This document shows positions 31,621-43,754 of a DNA stretch of 64,000 bases, in pieces (positions within the stretch are counted from its first letter, which is position 1; every line of letters starts with the position of its first letter). The notes below the pieces were generated by a model that saw only the letters and a program-made list of their open reading frames with translations, was not told the DNA's origin and did no database searches. The stretch covers positions 1-64,000 of the forward strand of contig JAFISE010000041.1 in NCBI GenBank assembly GCA_022560025.1, in the 5' to 3' direction. Position numbers and translations under genes: made by a program. Origin of the DNA: Stagonosporopsis chrysanthemi. Lineage: Eukaryota > Ascomycota > Dothideomycetes > Pleosporales > Didymellaceae.

Positions 31621-34600
31621 ATGGCGATTCTCAGCCAGACATGGATCCTCACAAAGAAGACGCTGCTTATTGTGGCGTGGCGACAATGGTTCTTCACCAG
31701 CGTGCGCGCCTTCTGGGCACCCATTATCTTTGTATGTCGACACCACTGGCAATGCGAACTTAGCTGACAATAGCAGATGTTTTTTATATGCTACGCCAAG
31801 AATTTTTTTATACCGCCGTCTGAGTACGGCATCGGCAATCCAATACCCATTCGCTCCCTCCCCAACGCTCTCGCCGCTGCGACTGGCGGTCGCGACAAAG
31901 TCGTTTTCGTGAACAACGGATACACAGGTGGTGATATCGAAAACGTTATTGAAGACCTCTCCACTCAAGTCCGTGACGCAGGTCTTCAGGCTATCACAAT
32001 CGAGAGCGAGGTCGAGCTTCTCACAACATGTTCCTCGTCACTGCGCGGTGCGAGCACATGCTTTGGCGCAGCGTCGTTCCACTCGAGTCCCAACGAAGGC
32101 GGCGGTCCATCATGGAATTACACACTGCGCGCTGATGGTGTCCTCGGTACACAAGTCTACGTTGACCAGGACGATAATGACGTGCAGATTTACATTCTGC
32201 CGTTCCAGCGCGCCATTGATGAGGCCATCGTTGGCCTGAACAGCTCAGCTCGAGCCATACCTGCCATTGATGCATTTCCGTATACCGAGCGCACACAGGA
32301 AGAGAGGGATGAGCGCATCAGAGTGCTGTACATGGGTGCTTTAATCAACATCATGGGCGCCGCCTTGTACATTGGTGTTTGTGGAGTCACGTACCAGCTC
32401 ACGGGACAGATGGCCGATGAGCGTGAGCGCGGAATCTCCCAGTTGGTCGAAGCTATGTCCCCCGCAAAAAAGGCATGGCATACACAGTTCGCTCGTCTCC
32501 TGGCAAACCACATCGCCTTCGATATCATTTACTTTCCTGGATGGGTTATCATGGGTGCCATTGTGTGGGCGCTCGCGTTCCCGTCCTCAAATGCAGGCAT
32601 TCTCATCATTTTCCATATTTTGGCTGGCTTGTCGCTGACAAGTTTCTCCATCTTTGGCGCAGCATTCTTCCGAAAGGCACAGTTGAGTGGTATCACAATC
32701 GTCATCATTCCCATCCTTCTGGCAATCATCGCGCAAGTTGCTGGTCCGTTCGGCACCTCGGCAGTCTACGTCCTGAGCTTGCTCTTCCCATCGATCAACT
32801 ACGTGTTCTTCATTATCTGGATCGCGCGCTTCGAAAGGGAGTTGATCAGCGCCAATCTTAGCCAAGCTGCACCAGTGTATGAAGACCACATTTGGACGAC
32901 GCCTGGTATCGTTTTCTGGGTGTTCGCAATTATACAAACCCTCGTCTACCCCTTCCTCGGCGCGCTTGTAGAACGATGGCTGTACGGCACTGTTTCGGCT
33001 GACCGCAAGACCACGACCGATTCGCCTGATCACAACATCATCCTCAGGAACTTCTCCAAACACTGGACGCCGAGCTGGCTCCGTAGGAACGTTCTGGCTA
33101 AGATTGGTATCAAGCCCCCAGAAACTGTCATTGCCGTCGATGATTTCAGCATCAAGGCACGCAAGGGCCAAATTATGGTCTTGTTGGGTGCTAATGGAAG
33201 TGGAAAGTCAACCACACTAGACGCAATTGCAGGCCTGAACACTATCACCAACGGATCCATCGAGATTGATGGCACGGGTGGTCTTGGTTTATGTCCACAG
33301 AAGAATGTCATGTGGGATGAGCTGAATGTCTACGAACACGTTCGGATCTTCAATCAACTGAAGTCGACCGGCAAGTTCGATAACAAGGATACTATTGAGA
33401 ATCTCATTCGAGCTTGCGATCTGGGGCACAAGATCAAGGCTCGGTCCAGCACGTTGTCCGGAGGACAGAAGAGGAAGCTACAACTCGCTATGATGTTTAC
33501 AGGTGGAAGCAGGGTCTGTTGCGTTGACGAAGTCTCCTCTGGCCTCGACCCTCTCTCGCGAAGGAAGATCTGGGAGATCCTGCTTGCTGAACGCGGCGAC
33601 CGCACTTTCCTCCTGACGACTCACTTTCTGGACGAAGCAGATGTTCTTGCCGACTACATCGCCATCTTGTCGCGGGGTGTGCTGAAGACCAAGGGTACCT
33701 CTGTCCAATTGAAGCACGAGGTTGGTGCGGGCTACCACGTCACCTACCCCCGAACTGCGCCTGTGTCTCCGCCAGCAGACGCAACCAAGAAGCCTGCGCC
33801 GTCAGCTGACATGTTTCAATACTGGTTCCCTGACGCTCTCCCTGCAACTCACTTCGCAGATGTCTTGAGGTCCAAGGGCGTAAAGAACTACGATATTGTA
33901 GGTCCCACTTTGGAGGATGTATTTCTCGCCATGGCCGAGGAGGTCAAGGAACATAACCTGATGGATGCCAATGAACAACAAGCTATACTCGCCACAACCA
34001 AAGACCCAGATCATCCCTCGGACCAAGTCTCTGACACAGACAAAGGACTTGAGATGGGCAAAGGCCGAGGCACAGCGATGGGCAAGCAAACCCTGATTCT
34101 AATGCAGAAGCGTTGGACTATCCTCCGTCGTAATTTCTGGCCCTACGTTTTCGCTTTGTTATTGCCAATTATCGCAGCCGGCCTAGTCACGCTTTTCCTA
34201 CAAAACTACGAAGCCAATGGTTGTGACCCTGGTGCGGCTTCCAACGATCCAGAGATCTTCACACTGGCAAATACCGATGAGATTCCTCTCATCCCTATTG
34301 GTCCTGCAAGCCTGGTGGAAGATGCCATCTCAACCATCGTCGAGCGCTCGGGTATCAGTACCGACAACTTCCACATCGTTAACAGCCTCAACGAGTTCAA
34401 TGATTTTATGCAGACCCGCTTCCGCAACGTCACTCCTGGCGGCTTCTTTGTTCGCGAGAACGAGCCCACTGTTGTGGCGTATCTTACCGGAAACTCAGGC
34501 GTCATCGGCGGTCTCATAACGCTCAATACGCTCGATAATGTGCTTTCAAACGTTCCGATCTCCACGCAGTACCAGCAATTCGCCGTTCCCTTCTCACCGA

Positions 34601-36540
34601 ACATGGGTGACACTTTACAGCTTACCCTGTACTTTGGTCTGGCCATGAGTGTCTTCCCTGCTCTCTTCGCACTGTATCCCACACAGGAGCGATTGAGGCG
34701 TGTGCGTGCGCTGCACTACAGCAATGGTATCCGAGCTGTGCCGCTTTGGTTGGCCTACACTGCATTTGACTTCATCTTTGTCCTCATCATTGCTGGCATA
34801 ACGACGGCCATATTTGTCGGCGCATCTGATGCGTTCTATGCCCCTGGATACCTCTTTGTGGTCTTCTCTCTCTACGGTTTATGTGCAATCCTTTTCTCTT
34901 ACCTCATCTCTCTCGTGGTAACATCGCAACTTGCGGCCTTTGCTTTCGCAGCAGGTGGCATGGTCTCTCTCTACCTCATCTACTTTATTGGATACATGGC
35001 GATTTTGACCTACGCTCCTGCGTACAAGATTGATGACTGGATTGACATTTTCCACTGGACCTTCACCCTCATCGCGCCTTCAGGTAGCTTGCTAAGGACG
35101 CAGCTGCTGTCGCTGAACTCGTTCAGCGTGCTTTGCGATGGTGACCAGATCCCAAGCTACCCCGGCAAGCTTACAGTCTACGGTGGTCCTATTTTGTATC
35201 TTACAGTTCAGGCGATTCTTCTCTTCGTTGCTCTGGTTTGGTGGGACTCTGGCTATAGACCACCCTTCCTTAACCGCGCGAATAGCCGCCAAAAGCACAC
35301 GGAGGAAAACCTTGAGACAATCCCGCACGCTGTCGCTGCTGAGACTTCGCGCACCGAACAATCCAAGGATAGTCTTCGTGTTTTGCATCTGCAGAAGACC
35401 TTTGGCTCCAACCACGCTGTCAACGATATCAGCTTTGGTATTCCTCAGGGTCAGGTCTTTGGCCTGCTCGGTCCCAATGGAGCTGGCAAGTCTTCGACCA
35501 TCTCACTCGTCCGTGGTGATATCCATCCGACAACTCATATCAACGGCGGTGGTGACGTGCTCATTGAAGACATCTCCATCATCTCTAAGCGCGCGGCCGC
35601 TCGTGGTCATCTTGGCGTGTGTCCACAGTTCGATGCCATGGACACCATGACCGTGACGGAGCACCTGTACTTCTATGCACGCGCACGTGGTGTGCCAGAC
35701 CCTCAATCCTCGGTCAATGCCATTCTACAAGCTACTGGTCTGGCGCATTTCCAGACTCGCCTTGCCTCTAAGCTTTCTGGCGGTAACAAGAGGAAGCTAT
35801 CTCTTGGTATTGCCCTTATGGGTAACCCCTCTGTCTTGCTGCTTGATGAGCCAAGTTCAGGTATGGACGCAGCTGCAAAGCGTGTCATGTGGCGCACACT
35901 CTTGGGTGTCGCGGCGCCCGGTCGCGCCCTGCTCATCACGACCCACTCCATGGAAGAAGCAGATAAGCTCGCCACGCGTGTCGGTATCATGAAGCGCAAG
36001 ATGCTGGCGCTTGGCACCGTTGGTCAATTGGGCGATCAGTATGGCGATGCTTGGGTTGTTCAGCTTGTTCTCAAGAGCGCGCCTGGGACGACAGAAGAAG
36101 AAATGGAGGCATGCAAGGACTGGGTGCGACGCAAGATTCCCGGCGTCCAGATGGACAAATGGGGCTCTAGAGGCGGCGGCCATGGACAATTGAGGTTTAA
36201 AGTACTCAAAGCCGCGAAGGGAGATACGGCCGTACATGAGGTCTCACACACTCTCTCAAGTGAGAAACATAACATCGAGAAAACTGACGCAGAGGCGGAT
36301 GTCAAGTTGGTGCGCACGCAGTCTTCTGATCTGGGAGGCATTCCGGGGTTGATCCAGTTGTTGGAGACGAACAGGAACGAGTTGGGTTTGGAGTACTACT
36401 CTGTCTCGCCGACAACGCTTGACGAAGTCTTCCTTCGCGTCGTTGGTGAGGAAGAAGAAGAAGCAGAAGAAGAGAAAGCGGCGAAGGAGAAGCATCTTGG
36501 CGGATTGAGGAAGCTTCTTCTCAAGTTTCCGTGTTTCTAG
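31621..36540 (+). CDS. ABC transporter, full-length ABCA type
   Basis: Two exons, 31621-31731 and 31777-36540 (45-bp intron), 1624 residues. The first exon supplies the start MAILSQTWILTKKTLL, a typical cytosolic lead into the first membrane helix. The order is membrane domain 1 with a large luminal loop, NBD1, membrane domain 2 with a second luminal loop, NBD2. NBD1 has Walker A GANGSGKST (from residue 508), signature LSGGQKRK (597) and Walker B ending VCCVDE (617-622). NBD2 has GPNGAGKSS (1269), LSGGNKRK (1370) and LLLDEPSSGMD. The signature sequences and domain order are those of the ABCA family, whose members mostly move lipids across membranes; the substrate is unknown. The tail is highly charged (Glu/Lys). 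Confidence 0.95.
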
Positions 36541-36883
36541 TCAATTCGCATTGCGGGCGTTGAAGATACCCTACATACGAATTGGAAAGCAAGAATGCAT
36601 TTGTAAAGACTAAGCATTGGGTATCCCTTCCTGAACGCCTGACCTTGGACCAAGATGCGCGCCCAAGCAGAACCTATCGCCACGGCCGAAGCTGCCTCCA
36701 AACGCGCAACAGGCAGGAAAGCAAAAAGAAGCACGCTTACATACACGATTGGTATCTCAAGGCCGGGCCCCGCCACGCCCTAGCCAGTCATCCACTCCTC
36801 GTTGTGAAGGACGTCCTCCCGCAGGTCTGAAAATACGCCCTTGGGTTGAGATACGATTCCACCTCTACCGATATCACGTTTTC
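36541..36883. other. Short intergenic region between convergent genes
   Basis: 3' flanks of the ABC transporter and the small minus-strand gene; nothing else seen. Confidence 0.6.
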
Positions 36884-37578
36884 CTACTCGTGGTACAGCG
36901 AATCGTCGTCCGAATCCTCCGTACCGGAGTAGGGCGCGAAGTCTTCTGAGTCCACCTGCGACGAGGGGACGCGCGGTGGGGCGGCGGTGGAGGGAGGAGA
37001 TGAGGAGGAGAAGGAGGAGGCGGTAGAGAAGATGGGGGAGGATGTCGAGCGCTTGCTGAAGCAGGCGCCAAGTCGACGAACCACGGCGCGGAGGGTGGCG
37101 AGGACGCGGGAGATGAAGGACGGGGGCGCGGGAGAGAGTCTGGAAGGTGTTAGTTGTTGTTCTCCTTGATGACATGCAAATAAAAAGGTGATCTGGTGGC
37201 TGAAAGGCGTTCTAGCAATGGGGCCACCCCGGATTGATACTGACAAAACCAAGCTTGCCAATATACTCGTGAAGAACAGAGCAAAAGGAGAGTAGAAGGG
37301 TCTTCAAACACTTACTGGCCGTCTTCGACCGGGCTCACCGAGCTCTCACTGCTCGGCGCCACGGTCTCGAAGCTGCCAACTGCAGCATCCAGCACAACAC
37401 CGCGCTCGATGAGCAGTGGCGGCTGCTCCGAAGCCCTTCTGGTTGCCGCCCCGCTGTTGGCCGCCAGGCCGGCCCAGCGCGGGTCTCCGAAGGCGTTGTA
37501 TGCCGGCAAGTATGCCAGTGCCCGCGGGTCGTTGGAGGGGAGGAGGGGAGGTGGATTGTTGCGCTTTAGGGGCGCCAT
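36884..37578 (-). CDS. Small Pro/Ser-rich protein of unknown function
   Basis: Two exons, 37578-37316 and 37139-36884, with a 176-bp intron (GTAAGT donor, CTAACACCTTCCAG branch and acceptor). This gives 172 residues beginning MAPLKRNNPPPLLPS. The middle holds RWAGLAANSGAATRRAS and, after the splice, FISRVLATLRAVVRRLGACF, an amphipathic helix. The end is an acidic Ser/Asp-rich tail (SGTEDSDDDSLYHE). I do not recognise the family. The clean splice signals and frame continuity argue for a real gene. The start lies 12 bases downstream of an 86-base poly-C tract on the coding strand. If a start at 37776 were used instead, the same frame would add a signal-less N-terminus with about 28 prolines. 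Confidence 0.65.
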
Positions 37579-37588
37579 TGTGAGGATG

Positions 37589-37590
<2 letters not shown>

Positions 37591-37676
<86 letters not shown>
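37591..37676. repeat. Uninterrupted 86-base poly-G tract
   Basis: Eighty-six consecutive G on the plus strand with no interruption, flanked by GGATGCC on the left and TCGGCAAAAG on the right. On the minus strand this is poly-C ending 12 bases before the ATG of the small gene. Its exact length is uncertain, since such runs are poorly resolved by sequencing. Confidence 0.95.
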
Positions 37677-37677
<1 letters not shown>

Positions 37678-37859
37678 CGGCAAAAGTGTTATCCAAGGTT
37701 TGGGGGCGCTTGAAGGTTTGTGAAGGGCTTTTGGCGGAGTTTGCAAGAGAGTGAGAGGATTGCAGAAGCTGAGCAATGGATAGGCAAACGGAATCAGCCT
37801 CTTTCAGTGTAGTGAAGGCGAGGTGACGCTGGATCATGGGCAGAGACACACGCGCGGCA

Positions 37860-39310
37860 CACGCAAGAGTACTACAGCACTGTAGTCATATCAATTTGCA
37901 TAGACTGGAGACTATTATTGTGCCTAGCGACTCGGTGCACAATGGGCTGCCATGGTCGATTTGGTTCAATTAGCTTCGCAGTGCCTGGCTGGATACATTG
38001 TACGAGGATGATGTCCGTCTAATGATCTCCTGAGATTCACTTGATCAATGTCAGACACTGAAAAAGAGTAACACTGTGAATAAGATCCACTGCCAGGCGA
38101 AAGTACTTGGGTGCCAATAGTTATCGTCTTTCCCAAAGACCAACATCAAATTGACACAAAGCGGCAGAAAGGCTCACACAGTTGCCATCCTGGTGGGAAG
38201 AAGACTCACTGCAGCCACAAAACTTGTCAGAGACCAACGGTTATTCAATCTCTTCTTCAAGTTGAAGGCAAGCCAGCAATATCAATGAAAAGGTAGTGAG
38301 CAAGCTCAGTGTGGAAGCAAAGATCTGTCCAACGCAAGTTTTCCACCAAATTAGTATGGCTCGCAACTTTAAGTCACGATCCTGCATGTAGTACAATGTA
38401 GAGAAGCTAAGAGAGTACCTATTCACGAGTGAAAGGTCTTGGAATGACAGCCAGCCACAGGAAGAGGGGGCGGATAGCAGTGTTTTCACCATGACGTGAA
38501 GGCGAGCGGATCAATCTTGTTGCCTATTTCGGACATGGAATCACTGTGTGATCTCTGAGTCTGTGAGCGCGTCCGTGCTAGCTCGTAGCATGTGATCCGG
38601 TGGCAGCGAAGGCGGCGGCGGCGGCGGCGAGGAAGGGTATAAATATCGGCCCCCCCCGCACCCAGTTTGATCTCAGCTTCTGTTGCGCGTCCCGACCCGC
38701 AACTTCTGTGGTGTCAGATGCTCATGAGATCTGAACACCAACCCCTGACTAGCAGCAGGGGTTTCGACCCCCCGTTTGTGTGGGGTTGTACGGAACAATT
38801 TTTCTTTTGTGTTGTACTGTGACTGTTGGCTGGTGGTTGTTTCAGCTCAATCTTTAAAACCTTTTGTCGATACGGTTTACGACCTCTATCAGCTGACGAA
38901 CTTCGCCTGAAGCGTCGATTGTCAAAGCAATGAAGATTTATCTGAGCTGGCGACGTCTTCCTGTTCGTTGACAGGAGACTTTTTGGCACCCATCTTGAGC
39001 TTTGCTCACTTCTTCTTTTCGTTGATTGCACTGGCTTTGCCAGGCTTTCGGAGAAGAGATTACTTCTTTGAATAAACTTCGTACAGGCTAAGTCCCACCG
39101 CACATGTGGAGGTGCCCAATGGCTCAAAGCCTCACCTCGTGACAACCAATTTAGTTCCAATCAACACATCACCAAGAGAAAGCCATCTACACAGTTGTAC
39201 CAAACGATAGCAAAGCTTGGTGAAGTACCTGGTCGGCTACAAGCTGCTGATGTTTATGGGCATAAGTGCATGTTTTGATGCTGTGACGTAGCACTGGTTT
39301 GGCAGGGACC
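37860..39310. other. Gene-poor region with a TATA box and a tRNA-like or retroelement-like segment
   Basis: No supported gene. A GGC run (about 38607-38630) is followed by TATAAATAT at about 38638. From about 38707 comes TGTGGTGTCAGATGCTCATG, with an anticodon-arm-like CAGAT/ATCTG hairpin around CAT, then a CCCCTG/CAGGGG hairpin and GGTTTCGACCCC. This combination recalls either pol III A/B boxes or the primer-site region just inside a copia-type LTR. Neither is proven: no reverse transcriptase or second LTR is visible here. Confidence 0.3.
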
Positions 39311-39317
39311 TGAGCAG

Positions 39318-40105
39318 CGTTTGCTGTGTCTGCGCCTCGGTCTTCACTTGTATGCCACATCGTTGGCGAATCCTTGAACAAAGTCTCTCTATCCTTCTCA
39401 ACCCAACTACTCGTACTCTACGCTCACAGATTAGACGATGTTCCTTCTTACTTCTGTGTGGCCCTTCGGAACGTTCCTGATTATGAGATCGCGCGTCACC
39501 CTCTTCGCAGAGAAGAGGATAACTCGCCTTCCGGTAACAAGACCTGTTTTTTGCGTCCTGGAGACGTCCTCCTTGCGAGTGCTAATGTCGCGCTTGTAGT
39601 ACCAGCCGCTCGCCGACAGGGCGGCTATCGAAGATTCTCTTTATCGAAGCGCCGTTCAGAAGTCCTTTCTGCTGTTAAAACCGCTGGCAGTCTGATCTTC
39701 ACAGGTCATGAGAACATTCCGCAGCCTTTTTGCGACAGCAAGAATCTTCCGATTAGCCCCGAGGTACCTTCGATAAATACTACTCTGACGCCCAAGAGCT
39801 CCGCTGCCGACATCCTACCGAAGTGCTCCCGAAAGGCAGTTTCTGCCACTCTGAACAAAAAAAGTACAGGCCGCGTCGATTGGGCTCAGAATGAGCGTCG
39901 CGCCGCGGTGAGCTCGTTGAACCGGTCAAAAGCTTACGCAACCGACGTCGTATCACCTCTCTCTGAGCTAAACCCACAAGCGAAAGAGTTTGTTCTTGGC
40001 CAAAAATCCCATAATCTGACCATTACTAACGTCAGCGAAGGCGGCAATGGGTATGGAGGAAGCTCTGATCTCTTGCCGGGACAGCTACAAGTGGCAAGGA
40101 CCTGA
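39318..40105 (+). other. Orphan open frame of about 260 codons without an ATG, PAM2-like motif
   Basis: A 260-codon frame opens after a TGA near 39315 and ends at 40105. It contains no Met codon at all, so it needs a 5' exon or is a relic. The translation is basic and Ser-rich, with DDVPSYFCVALRNVPDYEI near the start. SELNPQAKEFVLGQ lies near the C-terminus and resembles the PAM2 motif (LNPxAxEFxP) that binds poly(A)-binding-protein MLLE domains, although the last Pro is replaced. A GAGCAG acceptor near 39317 could begin an exon, but I cannot find a convincing upstream exon. Could be a real terminal exon or chance. Confidence 0.35.
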
Positions 40106-42546
40106 TGAGTCGCTATGACGCGTCAATCCAAGTTCTGGAAGGATTTTGTTGGGACTTAAAGCCCAGAAGTATGGCAACTTGCTATATGTGCAAGTGCAGG
40201 ACGGTTTAATCGAGTGCTTACAGCCTATGAAGTAGTGTGCGCGGGCATAAGCTTACGCTATAGAGACATTGCCGAGCAATTGCTGGATCACAATGCCACA
40301 GTTTTCGGGCATGCTTTCGCTAAGTTTGGTCGCTTATACTGGCATGGCAACATTCGATACCACCAGAACAATGGTTTTCAAGCCCCAAATATCACGAGAA
40401 CATTTTGCATTCATCTGGAATTGATACGTGGGCTTCATTATTTTACCGCCCCCAAGAGGAATGCTCTACATCTATGCCCAATCAGTGCTGGGCCTCCATA
40501 TGTAGATCGGCTGCGATTGTGATCTGAAGATCCAAGTCTCGTGGACTTTTGGAAATGGAAATCGATACGGCGACCGCCCGACAGAATAAGGTACGCTTCG
40601 CCCCAATAACATTAATTAATCGCCTGTGTCATGTGGATTAGATGTCTATTGCCAAAAAAGGCGTGCTGCTGTGTCATGTCACGCTACCTACTCTCGTTAC
40701 AATGCAATTCAACACCTAGCGTGTAGCAGCTGCACCGTGACTAGGTGTCGCAGTGAGTGCAAGCAATGCGGGAAGATTTGAGGATTGAACTGAGGTTCTA
40801 TTGGGTGAAGCTACGAACAGTATGTATACACGGGTAGCTGTAAACAGCGCTAGTGCAGGAGAGGCAGCCTCATCTCACTAGAGGTGAGGTGCAACTGCAC
40901 GTGAGGCAGGAGATGCCCTCAACCGTGACACTAGGTAATGAGCGCTCGGTACTGAGAGCCATTACCTCGATAGTAGAAACATGCCGTCAGCCCACATCAA
41001 CCAAAGTACATTCCCAACCTTTCTTAGAGGATACTATGCGGAGTTTCTCACAGTGACTTCGCCCGGATGCCCGGAGCATCTTGCGAAGCCTTTTCACTTG
41101 GCGCATGTTCTAATTCGAACCTACCACAATCTCTGCACCAATACAGAGGAATGAGTACCCACTTCTGGTCACCATATCTACGAAGAAATCATAATCAAGA
41201 TCGGTATCCCAACTAGCAGTGAAGACAGCAGCGGAGCCGGTCGGTCGCTCGTAGTACGTCAAGCGCAAATATCGTCATGGCCGAACACCCTCGCGTTGTC
41301 ATGCTGGAGGTGCCTGAATATTTGGACATACCAGAGATCTGCAGCCTGAATGGTAATGAGCAAAGGAAGGTGACAGCGAGATGAACCCCGCTTCTCCACG
41401 AGTGGCCGTGTACAATTACGACAGCCTGCAAGCATTTTTGGTGACAACCTGACAAAATTCTGCCAGCTTGCTCTACGGAAACATCGCGAAGTTCTACTTC
41501 AATCACAAGCTCCGTGATCTCCCAGCGACCGAGGAACCTGACGAGCTCGACCTTAACACGGGTAACGTCCCTGACTGGCAACATGTCTCCCCCAGCTTCC
41601 TATCTCACACGCCAGTACTCCATTCCGTACCACCTCGGCGCGAGTATCGATCAACGCCGAGCACTGTCTAAGATCAGAGCCGCAACTGCGTGCCTGCTCG
41701 ACCGAGATGTTATCCGCCGACTGTGCAGATACTACACTCCTTCTGCGGATCTCAAGCTGTCACTCCTGCCTAAGTGCTCGCAAAATTGTCAGCCCGCTGC
41801 TGTCGCCGCTGGCCGAACACTACAATAGCGACGACAACACAGATAAATTGGGCCTCGAGGGAGCAGAGGACACCGTTGGTGAGGCTGAATTGGGGGACAG
41901 CCCGTTGGGTTGCAAGGTATTTGCACTTGGACTCACCGTTCCACCGGCAACTTATGACTAGCGAGTGGCTTCCGGGAGAACTGCTGGGGTAGCTGGGAGG
42001 CCCGCCGTTGATGACGGTCTGTTTGTTCCCTGCTGACCTGTTCGAAGACGGCTACCTGTAAGTACGGCTTCAGTGTGTCACACACCCGTCTGAGTTTTTG
42101 AAGGCATAATGACTACAGCACAAGGGTGGCAATACATGGTTCGAGGCTTAAGAGATGGCACTTTGCTTGAACAATGGATTGAATATGGCTCTACAGGGAA
42201 TACCCACGCAATTGGGGCGATTACTTAAAGAATCATGATCGAGTGAACAATACACTACACGTGTAGATTTTGTATGAGGCCGCAGCCGTTAAGCCCATCT
42301 ACTTCGGCTACTGAAAGGTGCTTCGTGATAAAAGGAATAAAGAACAACAATCCAAATCGAAGACACTACATATCTCAAGAAAGTACACACCCGGCCTGCA
42401 AGAACATCGGCACTCCTTGCCCAATTGTCACAAAACTCTAATCGATTTCAGAGAAACATATTAGCGACCGTACACCGTCTGGCAATATATTGTAGCCTTT
42501 CATCAACGACACCAGCATCAGCTCAACAACTCTTCTATATCAAAGG
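40106..42546. other. Gene-poor region with possible F-box-family relics
   Basis: At about 40214-40522 a plus-strand frame without ATG reads YHQNNGFQAPNITRTFCIHLELI, which weakly resembles the N-x-F-x-LP...R-x-F-I strand of Dothideomycete F-box-like proteins. At 41460-41590 another fragment (LLYGNIAKFYF) has a similar flavour. Both are broken and low confidence. The rest shows nothing. Confidence 0.3.
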
Positions 42547-43754
42547 TTAGACAGAAACTTCAGTCATTCCATCAGCTGAGGCTTCTTCTGGGATCTCTTC
42601 TGGGGTCTGAGTCGGAGCCTCGTTTGGAGACTCAATTGGAGTCTCGGCTGAAGAGTCTGCTGTGGAACTAGGCACGGAATCTGCCGTGGACGCAGCAGAA
42701 GATGATTCCAGGGACTGACTTGGCGCTGGCGATGGAATGCCCAGCTGGACCTCCTTGCAAGTAGGCTTGTCCCAGCATGGCACGTTGTCCGTGATCGGTT
42801 TTCGAACCTTGTCGGCCTGCATCTTGGCAATAGCAGCGCCCCGCAAGTTAGCAGGAGCCTCAACTGGACTCGAGGCTTCTTGGGCAGGAGGCAGTGCGAC
42901 CTCTTCAGTACTGACACTAGCCAACCGTAGCTCCGAGGCGGGGACAGGAGCTGCAGCAGGGGCATCGGTATTGGGCATCTCGGCCATGACCATAGCCTTG
43001 TTGTCGTCTATGGCGGGAGTGCTGCTATCGGTGGCAGGCTTTTCGGTGTATGCAGCTCCAGGCTCGGGCGTTGGAATAGCAGTCGCATAGCCGGTCTCAT
43101 TGGTGCTTGAAGAAAGGCTGCAAGGAGGTGAGGTTACTGGAGGAGAGGATGTGCAGATATCGTAGCACCTGCGTAATGTCAGTAATGGACTCAAAGATCC
43201 GGAGTAGCAGACAAGAGCAAAGCCCGAAGCTGGTGAGAAGTTGCAATACTTACCCGCCATACATCTGAGAAAGATCCCCACAGACTGCTAAGTAGTCCAC
43301 GCAAAGCCATATGGCATTGCACGAACTGGACTTGCTCAAGTTTGGAGCTGTTGTTGTTTCGAGACTGGACGGCGGCGTAATGAGCGATCCCATCGTATCT
43401 TCAGTAGTCGAGGAGAGAATGGTCTCGACATTCGAGGTCTGCGTAGGATAATAGGCATCAGTGCTCGAGGCGCAGAGAGGCACAGTGAATGTTGGCATCT
43501 CGGTGAGACCGTCGGCGCACTCTGTCCAGCATCTGCAACGATGTTAGCGCGATGGTTCTTGTACAATTGAGCTCGAGTGTATGTTGCGATCTAGATGCGC
43601 TCCACAAACGCTAACAGGCAACGCACCCTCCGTATGTCATGCCACACTCGTTCACGGCGTCGTAACATTTCTCCTGGCCGCAATCTCGCCTCGCAGGGCT
43701 AGACAAAGCGCGACCCACAAAAATGAAAGAAATCAAGGCTTGGAGCCTCATCAT
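42547..43754 (-). CDS. Secreted cysteine-rich protein with two CG-YGGC modules and a long acidic tail
   Basis: Three exons, 43754-43627, 43532-43254 and 43168-42547 (introns 94 and 85 bp), 342 residues. The start is the ATG giving MMRLQALISFIFVGRALSSP, a signal peptide. Two related cysteine modules follow: CYDAVNECGMTYGGCWTEC and, about 75 residues later, CVDYLAVCGDLSQMYGGCYDIC. Each module is split by an intron exactly within its YGG-C codon pair, so the modules probably arose by exon duplication. The last 190 residues are Ser/Thr/Pro/Glu-rich and low complexity, with a final CWDKPTCKEV pair. I do not know a named family. Fungal secreted proteins of this style are often cell-wall or host-facing; that is inference only. 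Confidence 0.78.

Noticed and set aside
37679..37849. Upstream poly-proline N-terminal extension as the normal start of the small gene
   Set aside because: Its frame depends entirely on the uncertain length of the G tract; the ATG just downstream of the tract is the safer start.
38707..38785. A functional tRNA-Met gene
   Set aside because: The anticodon loop would be nine bases, the T-loop is not canonical and no acceptor stem pairs, so it is not called as a tRNA.
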